A stretch of 44,434 nt of DNA from Lewinellaceae bacterium (GTDB lineage: Bacteria > Bacteroidota > Bacteroidia > Chitinophagales > Saprospiraceae): NCBI GenBank assembly GCA_020636215.1, contig JACJYG010000018.1, forward strand, positions 1 to 44,434, given 5' to 3'. The first letter of the stretch is position 1. Each line of letters opens with the position of its first letter. A program made the translations under genes and the position numbers. The notes under the pieces are model-generated. The model did no database searches and had not been told where the DNA came from. It saw only the letters and a program-made list of their open reading frames with translations. Positions 1 to 7,088 of the stretch are shown in pieces.

Positions 1-143
1 TTTTACCCGGTTGATCCTGACAGTTGTCGGGAGAGGACGGGCTGGTTTTTTACCCGGCCGAGCGTAGCAAGGACGGGCTGGTTTCTGGGTTCCTAGTTCC
101 TGGTTCCTGGTTCCTGGTTCCTGGTTCCTGGTTCCTGGTTGGC
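1..143. repeat. Intergenic word array with ACCCGG/GACGGG modules
   Basis: Positions 3-41 and 50-77 carry two versions of a module that starts ACCCGG and ends GGACGGGCTGG. From about 88 to 140 there are seven tandem copies of the 7-mer GGTTCCT. Positions 44-94 are identical over 51 bases to 28029-28079, and the reverse complement of the same material forms the 21.5-21.9 kb array, so this is one member of a dispersed family. No protein is credible here. The left edge of the window cuts the array. Confidence 0.9.
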
Positions 144-250
144 TAATCCTTGATTTTCAGCCTGTTGATTGTACCCGTAACAAAAGCTTTAAGAAACTTT
201 TGCTTCACCACTTGCGTTTTAGGAATGGACGGCTTATATTTGCCTGCCCA

Positions 251-282
251 TTGAAAAAACGGGAAGCCGTTTTTGGGTTCAA
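251..282. other. Short hairpin upstream of the tRNA fragment
   Basis: TTGAA...TTCAA forms an outer stem and AAAACGG/CCGTTTT an inner stem around a GAAG loop. It sits just before the broken tRNA copy and resembles in design (C/G core plus A or T run) the palindrome inserted in that copy at 298-322. Its role is unknown; it may be a processing signal or a small palindromic repeat. Confidence 0.5.
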
Positions 283-285
283 TAT

Positions 286-334
286 CGCGGAGTGGAGTCC
301 CGCTTTTTCCTAAAAAGCGGGAGTAGCTCGTCGG
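286..334 (+). pseudogene. Partial tRNA-fMet 5' half interrupted by a 25-nt perfect palindrome
   Basis: Bases 286-297 and 323-334 are identical to bases 351-362 and 369-380 of the intact tRNA-fMet next door, that is the acceptor strand, D-stem, and first part of the anticodon stem. In between, the six D-loop bases CAGTTG are replaced by TCCCGCTTTTT-CCT-AAAAAGCGGGA, a perfect 11-bp inverted repeat. The copy stops after TCGG and has no 3' half nearby, so it cannot make a tRNA. It is best read as a partial duplication that later received a small palindromic insertion, or a duplication product of that insertion. Confidence 0.75.
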
Positions 335-350
335 TAATTGAAAATTATAT

Positions 351-722
351 CGCGGAGTGGAGCAGTTGGTAGCTCGTCGGGCTCAAGAAGCGGAACAGTA
401 GCAGTGTTCAGATCCCACCAATCTGGATGCGATGCGCAGCAAGCTGCGCGGATGCGGTTCTTGCAAGGGCTGCCCTGGTAGAAATACCGGGGTGATTATC
501 CGTCAAATTCGGGGAAACCTGTGGTGTGGCAATCCCGAGCCAAGTCCTGCCTTCAAAAAGGCGGGAAAGGTGTAGAGACTTGATGGCGGACACCCTCCTT
601 GCGCAAGCAAAAGGGTGAAGAGAAAGTCCAGACTACAAACGCCGGCTAATTGGCCGGTGGCAGCGAAAGCTGTAGTGGTACGCATAACCCGAAGGTCGCA
701 GGTTCGAGTCCTGCCTCCGCTA
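351..722 (+). tRNA. tRNA-fMet (CAU), split by a group I intron
   Basis: The 5' exon is 351-383 and the 3' exon 683-722. Joined, they fold as an initiator tRNA: acceptor strands GCGGAG/CTCCGC with an unpaired C1 x U72 (the bacterial initiator hallmark), D-stem GAGC/GCTC, anticodon stem TCGGG/CCCGA with the three consecutive G-C pairs of initiators, loop CTCATAA with anticodon CAU, and T-stem GCAGG/CCTGC with loop TTCGAGT. The 3' CCA is not encoded; CAC follows A73. The interruption lies between U33 and C34. A terminator follows directly. Standard tRNA scanning may miss it or report only half a tRNA. Whether other fMet genes exist cannot be seen here. Confidence 0.93.
384..682 (+). ncRNA. Group I self-splicing intron (IC3-like) in the fMet anticodon loop
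   Basis: The intron follows a U (383) and ends with G (682), as group I introns require. Core elements are clear and in order: AAATTCGGGGAAACC (505-519) pairing region with GGCAATCCCGAGCCAAG (528-544); a P6-type hairpin CCTGCCTT/AAGGCGGG (546-565); P7 strands GACT (577-580) and AGTC (625-628); P8 CACCCT/AGGGTG (591-596/612-617); a P9 hairpin in the GCCGGC...GCCGG stretch (641-658); and a GAAA-capped hairpin (660-673). From memory these match the cyanobacterial tRNA-Leu intron closely. It is 299 nt with no endonuclease ORF. P1 is the weakest part: GCU (381-383) can pair with AGC (389-391), giving U-A rather than the usual U-G pair, so the guide sequence needs folding. Confidence 0.92.
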
Positions 723-731
723 CACAGTGCA

Positions 732-765
732 AAGGCGCAATCGAAGTTTTCGGTTGCGCCTTTTT
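732..765 (+). terminator. Rho-independent terminator after tRNA-fMet
   Basis: The hairpin GGCGCAA...TTGCGCC (734-740/754-760), extended by a CGAAG/TTTTCGG pairing, is followed by TTTTT (761-765). It lies ten bases after the tRNA 3' end, as expected for a single-gene tRNA transcript. Confidence 0.85.
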
Positions 766-842
766 CGTTTCGCCGGTCTCCAGATCGGCGGTGGAGCCTG
801 ACGCCGAAATTCGATAGAGGCAACCCCTCCCTCCCCCGCTGT

Positions 843-964
843 CTGAACCGGGATTTTTCTGATTAAAGGATTACCGGGATTAGGGAGCATGCTGCTTTCC
901 AGACGGCATAATCGCGGTAATCAAAATCGTGGTAATCCTCCCAATCCCGAAAATCCCGGTTCAG
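843..964. repeat. Imperfect palindromic repeat, CTGAACCGGGATTTT ends
   Basis: CTGAACCGGGATTTT at 843-857 is mirrored by AAAATCCCGGTTCAG at 950-964, and the inner parts (GGATTACCGGGATTAGG against a rotated copy on the other side) also pair loosely. Repeats that begin 'TCTGAACCGGGATTT' are, from general experience, common between genes in Bacteroidota genomes. No gene is visible between 766 and 1004. Confidence 0.6.
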
Positions 965-1004
965 GAATAGCCGGGCAAAACTGAAGCTCGGCAGCACTTT
1001 ATCT

Positions 1005-1228
1005 TCATCGGATCTGCTCGTAGAAATAAGAAACCTTATTCTCCTTGTCGTCGTAGGTTAGTATTGTTTTGTCCCGGTGGTAGTCAAAATAACTGAGCAG
1101 GCCAAAGTCTCCGGAACAAAAGGTAACGCAAGCAGGTTGCTGGCCGTATAAAAAACGGAGGAAGGGGTCCTCTTTTTTAAATACGTTCTAACAAAAGGTA
1201 CAATGTCCGTTTTGCCGGTATCGCACAA
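1005..1228 (-). pseudogene. Gene remnant with an apparent -1 frameshift
   Basis: On the minus strand an open frame from 1228 reads LCDTGKTDIVPFVRTYLKK and then, after a one-base backward shift, continues EDPFLRFLYGQQPAC... to VSYFYEQIR and a TGA at 1005-1007. The joined sequence is protein-like (well-mixed, aromatic-rich). The junction is the slippery heptamer A AAA AAG in the correct phase for a -1 shift, so either a deletion/insertion mutation or programmed frameshifting is possible. There is no ATG start and a TAA precedes the frame, so a decayed 3' end of a gene is the simplest reading. Family not recognised. Confidence 0.35.
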
Positions 1229-1303
1229 TTATGATACTTTGGAAAACAATTCTGGAGTACATTGCGGCTGAAAGCCAATTGATAAACGTAAAACACCCGT
1301 CGT

Positions 1304-1924
1304 ATGAAACACCTCCTTTTCCTCACCCTTGCTCTGATTGTTCTGTCCACTGGTATCAGGGCTCAAAATGATGTTAGTATGAAAGCCGACAGCGCCGACA
1401 GCCTGCCGTATTATCAGATCCCTGACTACCCCGAGGCCTATACCGCCGAGGCGGTCGCCGCCCGAATGATCGATGGCCTGGGCTTTCGCTACTATTGGGC
1501 TACCGAAGGCCTGCGGGCCGAAGACCTGGCCTTCCGCCCCAACGACGACGCCCGCACCACCGAAGAAACCCTGGACCACATCCTGGGCCTTTCCACCACC
1601 ATCTTGAATGCTGTCCTGCAAAAACCTAATGAACCCCAGGCGGAACAAGCCGAGCTCACTTTCGAGCAAAAACGCAAAGCGACTCTGGAAACCCTCAAAA
1701 TGGCCAGCGATAAGCTCCGAAGCAGTCCGGAAGGCGCACTGGAGGACTACCCAATTATCTTCAAACGTGGGGAATCCACCCGGGAATTTCCATTCTGGAA
1801 CCTCATCAACGGGCCCATTGCCGACGCCATCTGGCACTGTGGCCAGGTGGTTTCCTTCCGGCGTTCCTCGGGGAATCCGTTTAATTCGAAGGTGAGTGTG
1901 TTTAGTGGGAAATTAGTGGAGTAG
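1304..1924 (+). CDS. Secreted DinB/YfiT-like protein
   Basis: This 206-residue protein has an N-terminal signal peptide (MKHLLFLTLALIVLSTGIRAQ) and then a DinB-like four-helix domain. The C-terminal stretch NLINGPIADAIWHCGQVVSFRRSSGNP is typical of Bacteroidota DinB-family members, in which a histidine of this helix helps form the metal site. Such proteins are related to bacillithiol- or mycothiol-dependent S-transferases, but the substrate is unknown, and an exported form is a subgroup whose role is not established. It starts at the ATG just before the hydrophobic stretch. It converges with the GreA-C-like gene, with only two bases between the stops. Confidence 0.75.
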   Translation: MKHLLFLTLALIVLSTGIRAQNDVSMKADSADSLPYYQIPDYPEAYTAEAVAARMIDGLGFRYYWATEGLRAEDLAFRPNDDARTTEETLDHILGLSTTILNAVLQKPNEPQAEQAELTFEQKRKATLETLKMASDKLRSSPEGALEDYPIIFKRGESTREFPFWNLINGPIADAIWHCGQVVSFRRSSGNPFNSKVSVFSGKLVE

Positions 1925-1926
1925 GG

Positions 1927-2391
1927 CTACCACACCCCCTCCACTACAATTCGCCGTCCCTGGAACTTCACTTCCGCTCCCGCTTTTTTTTCCAGCAGGG
2001 CTTGTCCGAGGGGAGATGCCATTGACAAGGCAAAATATACTTTGCCTTCGAGGGTGATTTTTCCCAGGGGCGCCGAGAAATAGTACAGGCCTTCATTGGT
2101 GCGCACCAGGCTGCCGGCTCTCACCTGTTGCCGCCTTTCCTTTGGGTTGATGGTTTCCAGGAGGTGGCGGTTGGCCAGGGCAGTGGCCAGTTGGCGGGCA
2201 TACTTATCCTTCTCGGCCTGCATCATCGCCCGGCCGGTTTCGTATTTATCGCCAGCGCTGCTCTTGGTTTCATCGTTGGCAGCCGCCTGGGCGTCGGCCA
2301 TGGCCCGCTCCAGGGTGTCGATGGACTGCTGAAGCATGGCCAGGCATACGGTGTGGAGTTGGATCTTGATTTCCAAAGCCGGATCAGTCAT
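1927..2391 (-). CDS. GreA/GreB C-terminal-like protein
   Basis: The 154-residue protein starts MTDPALEIKIQLHTVCLAMLQQSIDTLE and has an N-terminal helical part (about residues 10-95, including KYETGRAMMQAEKDKYARQLATA) followed by a small beta-rich part (SLVRTNEGLYYFSAPLGKITLEGKVYFALSMASPLGQALLEKKAG) that resembles the FKBP-like C-terminal domain of transcription factors GreA/GreB. Bacteroidota encode many such proteins, sometimes mislabelled 3-oxoacyl-ACP synthase. A real Gre factor would have a longer coiled coil with acidic tip residues, so RNA-polymerase action is uncertain. The start codon overlaps the end of the OPT transporter gene by 8 bases (ATGACTGA), so the two are probably co-translated. 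Confidence 0.65.
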   Translation of the reverse strand: MTDPALEIKIQLHTVCLAMLQQSIDTLERAMADAQAAANDETKSSAGDKYETGRAMMQAEKDKYARQLATALANRHLLETINPKERRQQVRAGSLVRTNEGLYYFSAPLGKITLEGKVYFALSMASPLGQALLEKKAGAEVKFQGRRIVVEGVW

Positions 2392-4432
2392 CCTGCATGC
2401 CAATTCGGTACAAGACGAATCCCATAAAGGCGAAGAACAGTACGCCCAGCAGCATATAACCACCTTCGCCCAGGGCCGGCGCCAGGAAAATGTTTTCCAG
2501 ATTGACTTTGGCCAGGGCATTCGCCACATTTTCATTGACCGAAAGAATGGCTACGATGACGCCGGCCAGTGCGCCGCCGGCCACCAGCCCGGTGGCGAAG
2601 AGGTTGCCTTTTCCTAATTCATCATCCACCACTTCCTTTCCTTTGCGTTCCTTCAGCCAATCGACCAGCCCTTTGATGGCGCCGCCGATGAAGATGGGAA
2701 GGGTAGTGGACAGGGGCAGGTACAGGCCTACTGCGAAAGACAGGGATTTTACCCCACACAACTCCACGGTAAGGGCGATGAAAACACCCACCAGCACATA
2801 TTGCCAGTCGAGGTTGAAAGATAGCAGGCCCTTTATCAGGGTGGCCATCAGGGTGGCCTGGGGAGCGGCGTATTTCTCGCCGATAGCATGGTGGATACCC
2901 TGGGCCAGCAATTCCGGGGTAGGGGTGTCCAGGTACTTCACCGTAAAGCCGATGACGACGCTGGAGAAAATAGCGCCGACGAAGAGCGCCAATTGCTGGT
3001 ATTTGGGGGTGGCTCCCACGATGTATCCTGTCTTCAGGTCCTGGCTGGTGGCGCCGGCATTGGCGGCGGCTACGCAGATCATGCCGCCGACCACCAGCAC
3101 CAGGGGCTCGAATGCTTTGCCCGTCCAACCCACGGCGATGAAGATCAGCGCCGTACCCATGATGGTGGCGATGGTCATTCCTGAGATGGGGTTGTTGGAA
3201 GAACCGATGATACCGACGATGCGGCTGGAGACCGTGACGAAAAAGAAGCCGAAAAAGACGACCAGCACTCCGATCAGCCATTTGGACAGTATAGATTCCC
3301 CTGGTATCATGGGTAGCACCGACATGAGGACGATCAATACCAGGCTGCCGTAGAGGACGATCTTGAGCGACAGGTCATTCTCGGTGCGGCTAACGGCCTC
3401 GCCTTTATTTCGGTTATTAATGGCGCCGAGGCTTTCCTTGAAGGAAGCGATGATAGTGGGCAGGGTTTTTAGCAGGGTGATGAAACCGCCGGCCGCCACG
3501 GCGCCGGCGCCGATCTGCCGGACGTATGCCCGGTAAATGGCGGAGGAAGCATCGGAGAAAGTATGGGTAACGGGATCCCAGCCGCCGGCGCCGCCGGGCG
3601 TGGCGAGGCTTTTCAGGTACCCCAGTTTGATCAGTTGTTCGGCGATGGTATCGGGTGGCACCAGGGTAGCCAGCAGGGGCATTAAGCCCAGCCAGGCCAG
3701 TACGCCGCCGGCCACCAGCACGCCCGAGATCCTGGGGCCGATGATGTAGCCCACGCCCATATACTCCGGCGTGATCTCCCCGCTGATGGTAGCTGCGGGC
3801 AGGTATTTATTCACAAAGGAAGTACTATAGGCGGGCACTTCTGAAATGACGTGAATGACTTTCTGGAAGATCGCGTACAGGAATGCAAAGCCCAGCCCCT
3901 GGTAAGCCGTTTTGGCAAAACTGCCCCCTTTGTCTCCGGCAATGAGCACCGAAGCGCAGGCGGTGCCCTCGGGGTAGGGTAGGTTGTGGTGTTCTTTAAC
4001 AATTAGAGATCGCCGCAGGGGGATCATCATGAGCGTGCCGAGCATACCGCCTAGTACAGCTAAAGTAAAGATCGTCCAGTAGCGGAAATATTGGTCGCCC
4101 ACCATCGGGTCGGAGAGAAAGAGGAATGCCGGCAGGGTGAATACGACACCGGCAGCGATACTTTCGCCAGCCGAGCCGGTAGTCTGAATGATATTGTTTT
4201 CCAGGATGGTGGTTCCAAAAAATCGCTGGCCCAGCGAGATGGCCAATACGGCGATTGGGATAGAAGCACTCACTGTCAGCCCCGCTTTAAGCGCCAGGTA
4301 TACAGTGGAGGCGCCGAAAATGATCCCGAAGATCGCTCCCAGGACCAATGCCCGGACGGTGAATTCCCGGACGTTAGTTTCGGAAGCGGGGATGTAGGAT
4401 TGGAATGGAGGGTTTGGTTTCTGATTGGCCAT
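2384..4432 (-). CDS. OPT family oligopeptide transporter
   Basis: This 682-residue polytopic membrane protein probably imports oligopeptides or metal-chelates across the inner membrane. After a short cytoplasmic N-terminus (MANQKPNPPFQSYIPAS...REFTVRALVLGAIFG) come many hydrophobic segments, including the OPT hallmark GASTVYLALKAGLTVSASIPIAV and the NNIIQTTGSAGESIAAGVVFTLPA region. I prefer the ATG at 4432, preceded by AAAAGG, over an upstream in-frame ATG at 4474, because the OPT alignment begins near there. The following gene overlaps its stop. Bacterial OPT members are often annotated as peptide transporters from sequence alone; the substrate cannot be read here. Confidence 0.9.
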   Translation of the reverse strand: MANQKPNPPFQSYIPASETNVREFTVRALVLGAIFGIIFGASTVYLALKAGLTVSASIPIAVLAISLGQRFFGTTILENNIIQTTGSAGESIAAGVVFTLPAFLFLSDPMVGDQYFRYWTIFTLAVLGGMLGTLMMIPLRRSLIVKEHHNLPYPEGTACASVLIAGDKGGSFAKTAYQGLGFAFLYAIFQKVIHVISEVPAYSTSFVNKYLPAATISGEITPEYMGVGYIIGPRISGVLVAGGVLAWLGLMPLLATLVPPDTIAEQLIKLGYLKSLATPGGAGGWDPVTHTFSDASSAIYRAYVRQIGAGAVAAGGFITLLKTLPTIIASFKESLGAINNRNKGEAVSRTENDLSLKIVLYGSLVLIVLMSVLPMIPGESILSKWLIGVLVVFFGFFFVTVSSRIVGIIGSSNNPISGMTIATIMGTALIFIAVGWTGKAFEPLVLVVGGMICVAAANAGATSQDLKTGYIVGATPKYQQLALFVGAIFSSVVIGFTVKYLDTPTPELLAQGIHHAIGEKYAAPQATLMATLIKGLLSFNLDWQYVLVGVFIALTVELCGVKSLSFAVGLYLPLSTTLPIFIGGAIKGLVDWLKERKGKEVVDDELGKGNLFATGLVAGGALAGVIVAILSVNENVANALAKVNLENIFLAPALGEGGYMLLGVLFFAFMGFVLYRIGMQDD

Positions 4433-4538
4433 ACCTTTTATTTTGGGTGTAAGGTTGGGGCACGACTGCCGCAACGATGCGGCAATTTAGGAAAAATGGG
4501 AGATTGTGGGAGGTGATTTTTTTTTGGCTCGTACGGGG

Positions 4539-5171
4539 CTATTGTTTTTTCAAAAGCGCGCATTTAGCCCAACCCGTTTTTCCTTCGTATCGCACCTTCC
4601 ACCAGTATTTGTCGGTACGTTCCAGAAACTGCACCTGTCCACCTACCGGTAGCCTTGTCAATACTTTGGAGCGGTGGTCCGGTGCTGCCCGAAGGCTAGT
4701 CTCCAAGGTGACCTGGTAATCCCCCAATGGGGTTGCTTTCGGGGTTTTGGGAGTGGGGGTATGGTTAGAAGTATTTTTTTCTACTTTGGCATGGACTAAT
4801 TTTGGCGGCTCTATCCTGGCTTCCGCATTGTCCTCTTTGACAGCCGGCTCAGGGGTAACTATTTTTACCTTATCCTGCTCCACATAACCAATGACTTCTC
4901 TATGGTTGATCCGGTAAAAGCCTCTTTCCTGTTCCAGAACCAATACTTTTGTGCCTTCCGAGATCTTTAAAAAGGCCATGGCATTTGGCCCATCAGGCAG
5001 GCCAATCCACAAGGTTGCAGCCTTAACAATAAGCCCGATTTGTTCTTCACCCGAATTGAGGATTTTGATGGGAGGCTTGGTTTCAAACGTGCTTTTGAGA
5101 ATAGTCCTGCTATTTGCGAAAGCAAAACTCGCGGCCAGTAGGAGGCAAATGGAATAAATGAGCTTTTTCAT
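4539..5171 (-). CDS. Secreted protein with two SH3-like domains
   Basis: The 210-residue protein has a signal peptide (MKKLIYSICLLLAASFAFA) and two bacterial SH3-like segments: about residues 45-105 (GLIVKAATLWIGLPDGPNAMAFLKISEGTKVLVLEQERGFYRIN) and about 150-207 (YQVTLETSLRAAPDHRSKVLTRLPVGGQVQFLERTDKYWWKVRYEGKTGWAKCALLKK), joined by a Pro/Thr/Lys-rich linker. Such domains usually bind peptidoglycan or cell-wall peptides in the periplasm. No catalytic domain is attached, so an adaptor or sensor role is inferred. It stands alone between the OPT gene and a repeat-bearing gap. Confidence 0.75.
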   Translation of the reverse strand: MKKLIYSICLLLAASFAFANSRTILKSTFETKPPIKILNSGEEQIGLIVKAATLWIGLPDGPNAMAFLKISEGTKVLVLEQERGFYRINHREVIGYVEQDKVKIVTPEPAVKEDNAEARIEPPKLVHAKVEKNTSNHTPTPKTPKATPLGDYQVTLETSLRAAPDHRSKVLTRLPVGGQVQFLERTDKYWWKVRYEGKTGWAKCALLKKQ

Positions 5172-5601
5172 GAAGCGTGCGTTTTAAAAATATTTTTGGG
5201 ATAGCAAGAAAAACAGAGCAGCAATACAAAGTATTTATCCTGTTTTCCTTTCATGTTCCATCCAGAATAAAACCAAGTACCGTGCCAATATCATTGTAGC
5301 TAATCTGTTTGGGTAATGATGATGGGTATGGGGTTCACTTACTTCAACCTGGGGTCAACCGAGTCCGCTGGACAGAAATACTGCTGCTTGAGTAAAACAA
5401 TCATGCCCGAGCAGAAATTTGTGGTTATCATTGGGTTTGAGGAGAAGCATAAAAAGCCCGGGGGCCTGGCTTAAGAGCTTGTTCAAATTCATGGGAAGAA
5501 ACGCAAAGGATATTTCCTTCGTTACCGGGACTTAAAAATATCAATAAAGATATAGATTGTTTTCAGATACAACAAAATAATCACCCCCTGGGCTTCAAAA
5601 A
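5172..5601. other. Gene-free gap with a TTAAGAGCTTGTTCAAATTC repeat end
   Basis: I see no full gene in these 430 bases. A 23-codon frame (ATG 5403 to TAA 5474, MPEQKFVVIIGFEEKHKKPG...) looks protein-like and ends exactly where the motif TTAAGAGCTTGTTCAAATTC (5471-5490) begins; that motif is the terminal repeat of the MITE-like family seen at 26771-26940 and 43540-43593. The short frame may be a gene fragment cut by that insertion. Confidence 0.5.
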
Positions 5602-6987
5602 TCAATAGGAATCTCCTATTGCAAAAGTATTTTCCCATTCTGTCCACCTGCCTCTTGTGAAATCCGGAAATGGCATGGGTTGGCTGCCCATCGCAACAGA
5701 TTGTTCAGAAAGAGGGGTGATGGCCAGCCAGGTAGCGGCATCATAGACATCGATGGGTGGTTTTTCGCCGCCTTTCGCACACGCTATAAAAGCATTGATC
5801 AGGAACCAGTCCATGCCACCGTGGCCAGCGCCTTCGGAGCTGTCGGCGTACTTTTTCCAGAGTGGATGGTCGTATTGGTCGAGATAGGGCTTGGCGGGTT
5901 CCCAGGAGTGCCCCGGGCTTTGCCCTTCCAAATGGAGGGAACTATTGACGTCCATCCAGATCCCCTTTGTGCCCTGAACGCGGAACCCAAGGGAATAGGG
6001 GCGTGGCAGGTTGGTGTCGTGGCTGATGATGATACTCTCGCCATTGGCGGCTTTGATGACGGTGGTGGCTACATCACCCAGGCGGAATTCCACTTTGGCG
6101 TTCGGGTGGTTGGGCCCGCCTTTGGGGTGGTTGACGATGTAATCGTGCAGGCCCCGTGCTTTACTCGTGGTGGAGGTCAGGTAGAGAAAACGGTTGCCGC
6201 GGTTGATGTTGATGTATTGGGCAACCGGACCGATGCCGTGAGTAGGGTAGAGGTCGCCATTGCGGTGAACGGAGTGTTTGGTGCGCCATTTGGCTTCGCT
6301 GAATCCCTTTGCTCCGAACTCAACGCCACTATCATAAGGTGTTTTGCCGTCGTTGAACTTCACCCCCCGCAGGTCGTGCTGATACCCGCACTCCAGATGG
6401 ATAAGCTCGCCGAACATATCTTTCCGGACCATATTGAGGATCGCCATGACATCGCGTCGATAGCAAACGTTCTCCAGAAAAAAGAGCGGAGCGCCGGTGG
6501 CTTCGTGGGTGTTGACCAGTTGCCAGCACTCATCGAGCGAGAAGCCGCCGCAAACCTCCATACCGACGTATTTGCCGGCGCGCATGCCGGCCACCGCCAT
6601 TTCGGTATGCCATTTCCAGGGCGTGGCGATCAGAATGGCGTCGATATTTTCGTCTTCCAGCATTTTAAGGTAGTCGCGCTCGCCCAGGCCGTACACTTTG
6701 GGCTTGGCTTTGCCTTTCTGTTCATACAGCTTAAGGGTAAGGTCGATCATACCCTGGTCGATATCGCAGATAGCAGTTGCCTCGCAATCGTCGCGGTTCA
6801 GCAGCAGCTCGATGTGGCTTTGCCCCCGCATGCCAGAGCCGATGACGCCCACATTTATTTTCGATTTAGGCCGGCCGCCTTTGGTGATGGCCGGGGCGGA
6901 TAAAGTACTGCCTGGAATGATCGCCAAGCCGGCGCCTACAGCAGCGGATTTTTGGAGGAAGTCTCTTCGGTTGATCTTATCACTCAT
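5602..6987 (-). CDS. Gfo/Idh/MocA oxidoreductase, GH109-type (alpha-N-acetylgalactosaminidase-like)
   Basis: This 461-residue protein begins with a twin-arginine signal (NRRDFLQKSAAVGAGLAIIPG) and is therefore probably exported folded with its NAD(P). A Rossmann domain follows (INVGVIGSGMRGQSHIELLL, about residues 44-63; ATAICDID; ILIATPWKWHTEMAVAGMRAGKYVGMEV). The MRGQSH and ENVCYRRDVMAILNMVRKDMFGELIHLECGYQHDLR segments are characteristic of glycoside hydrolase family 109, which cleaves terminal alpha-GalNAc by a transient NAD-dependent oxidation. GH109 assignment is from motif memory, and other sugar dehydrogenase activities in the Gfo/Idh/MocA family remain possible. It is a single gene, divergent from the Old Yellow Enzyme gene. 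Confidence 0.82.
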   Translation of the reverse strand: MSDKINRRDFLQKSAAVGAGLAIIPGSTLSAPAITKGGRPKSKINVGVIGSGMRGQSHIELLLNRDDCEATAICDIDQGMIDLTLKLYEQKGKAKPKVYGLGERDYLKMLEDENIDAILIATPWKWHTEMAVAGMRAGKYVGMEVCGGFSLDECWQLVNTHEATGAPLFFLENVCYRRDVMAILNMVRKDMFGELIHLECGYQHDLRGVKFNDGKTPYDSGVEFGAKGFSEAKWRTKHSVHRNGDLYPTHGIGPVAQYININRGNRFLYLTSTTSKARGLHDYIVNHPKGGPNHPNAKVEFRLGDVATTVIKAANGESIIISHDTNLPRPYSLGFRVQGTKGIWMDVNSSLHLEGQSPGHSWEPAKPYLDQYDHPLWKKYADSSEGAGHGGMDWFLINAFIACAKGGEKPPIDVYDAATWLAITPLSEQSVAMGSQPMPFPDFTRGRWTEWENTFAIGDSY

Positions 6988-7088
6988 GTGGTTTTCCTGT
7001 TTTTTGTTCGATGATGGGCAATAAATATAGCCAATGCCAGGAGCTTAAGTTAGCTTAGAGGATCATTTTTATTATAAAAACATTGAAG

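Noticed and set aside
1229..1837. 202-codon minus-strand frame opposite the DinB-like gene
   Set aside because: Antisense shadow; the plus-strand gene has a signal peptide and family motifs.
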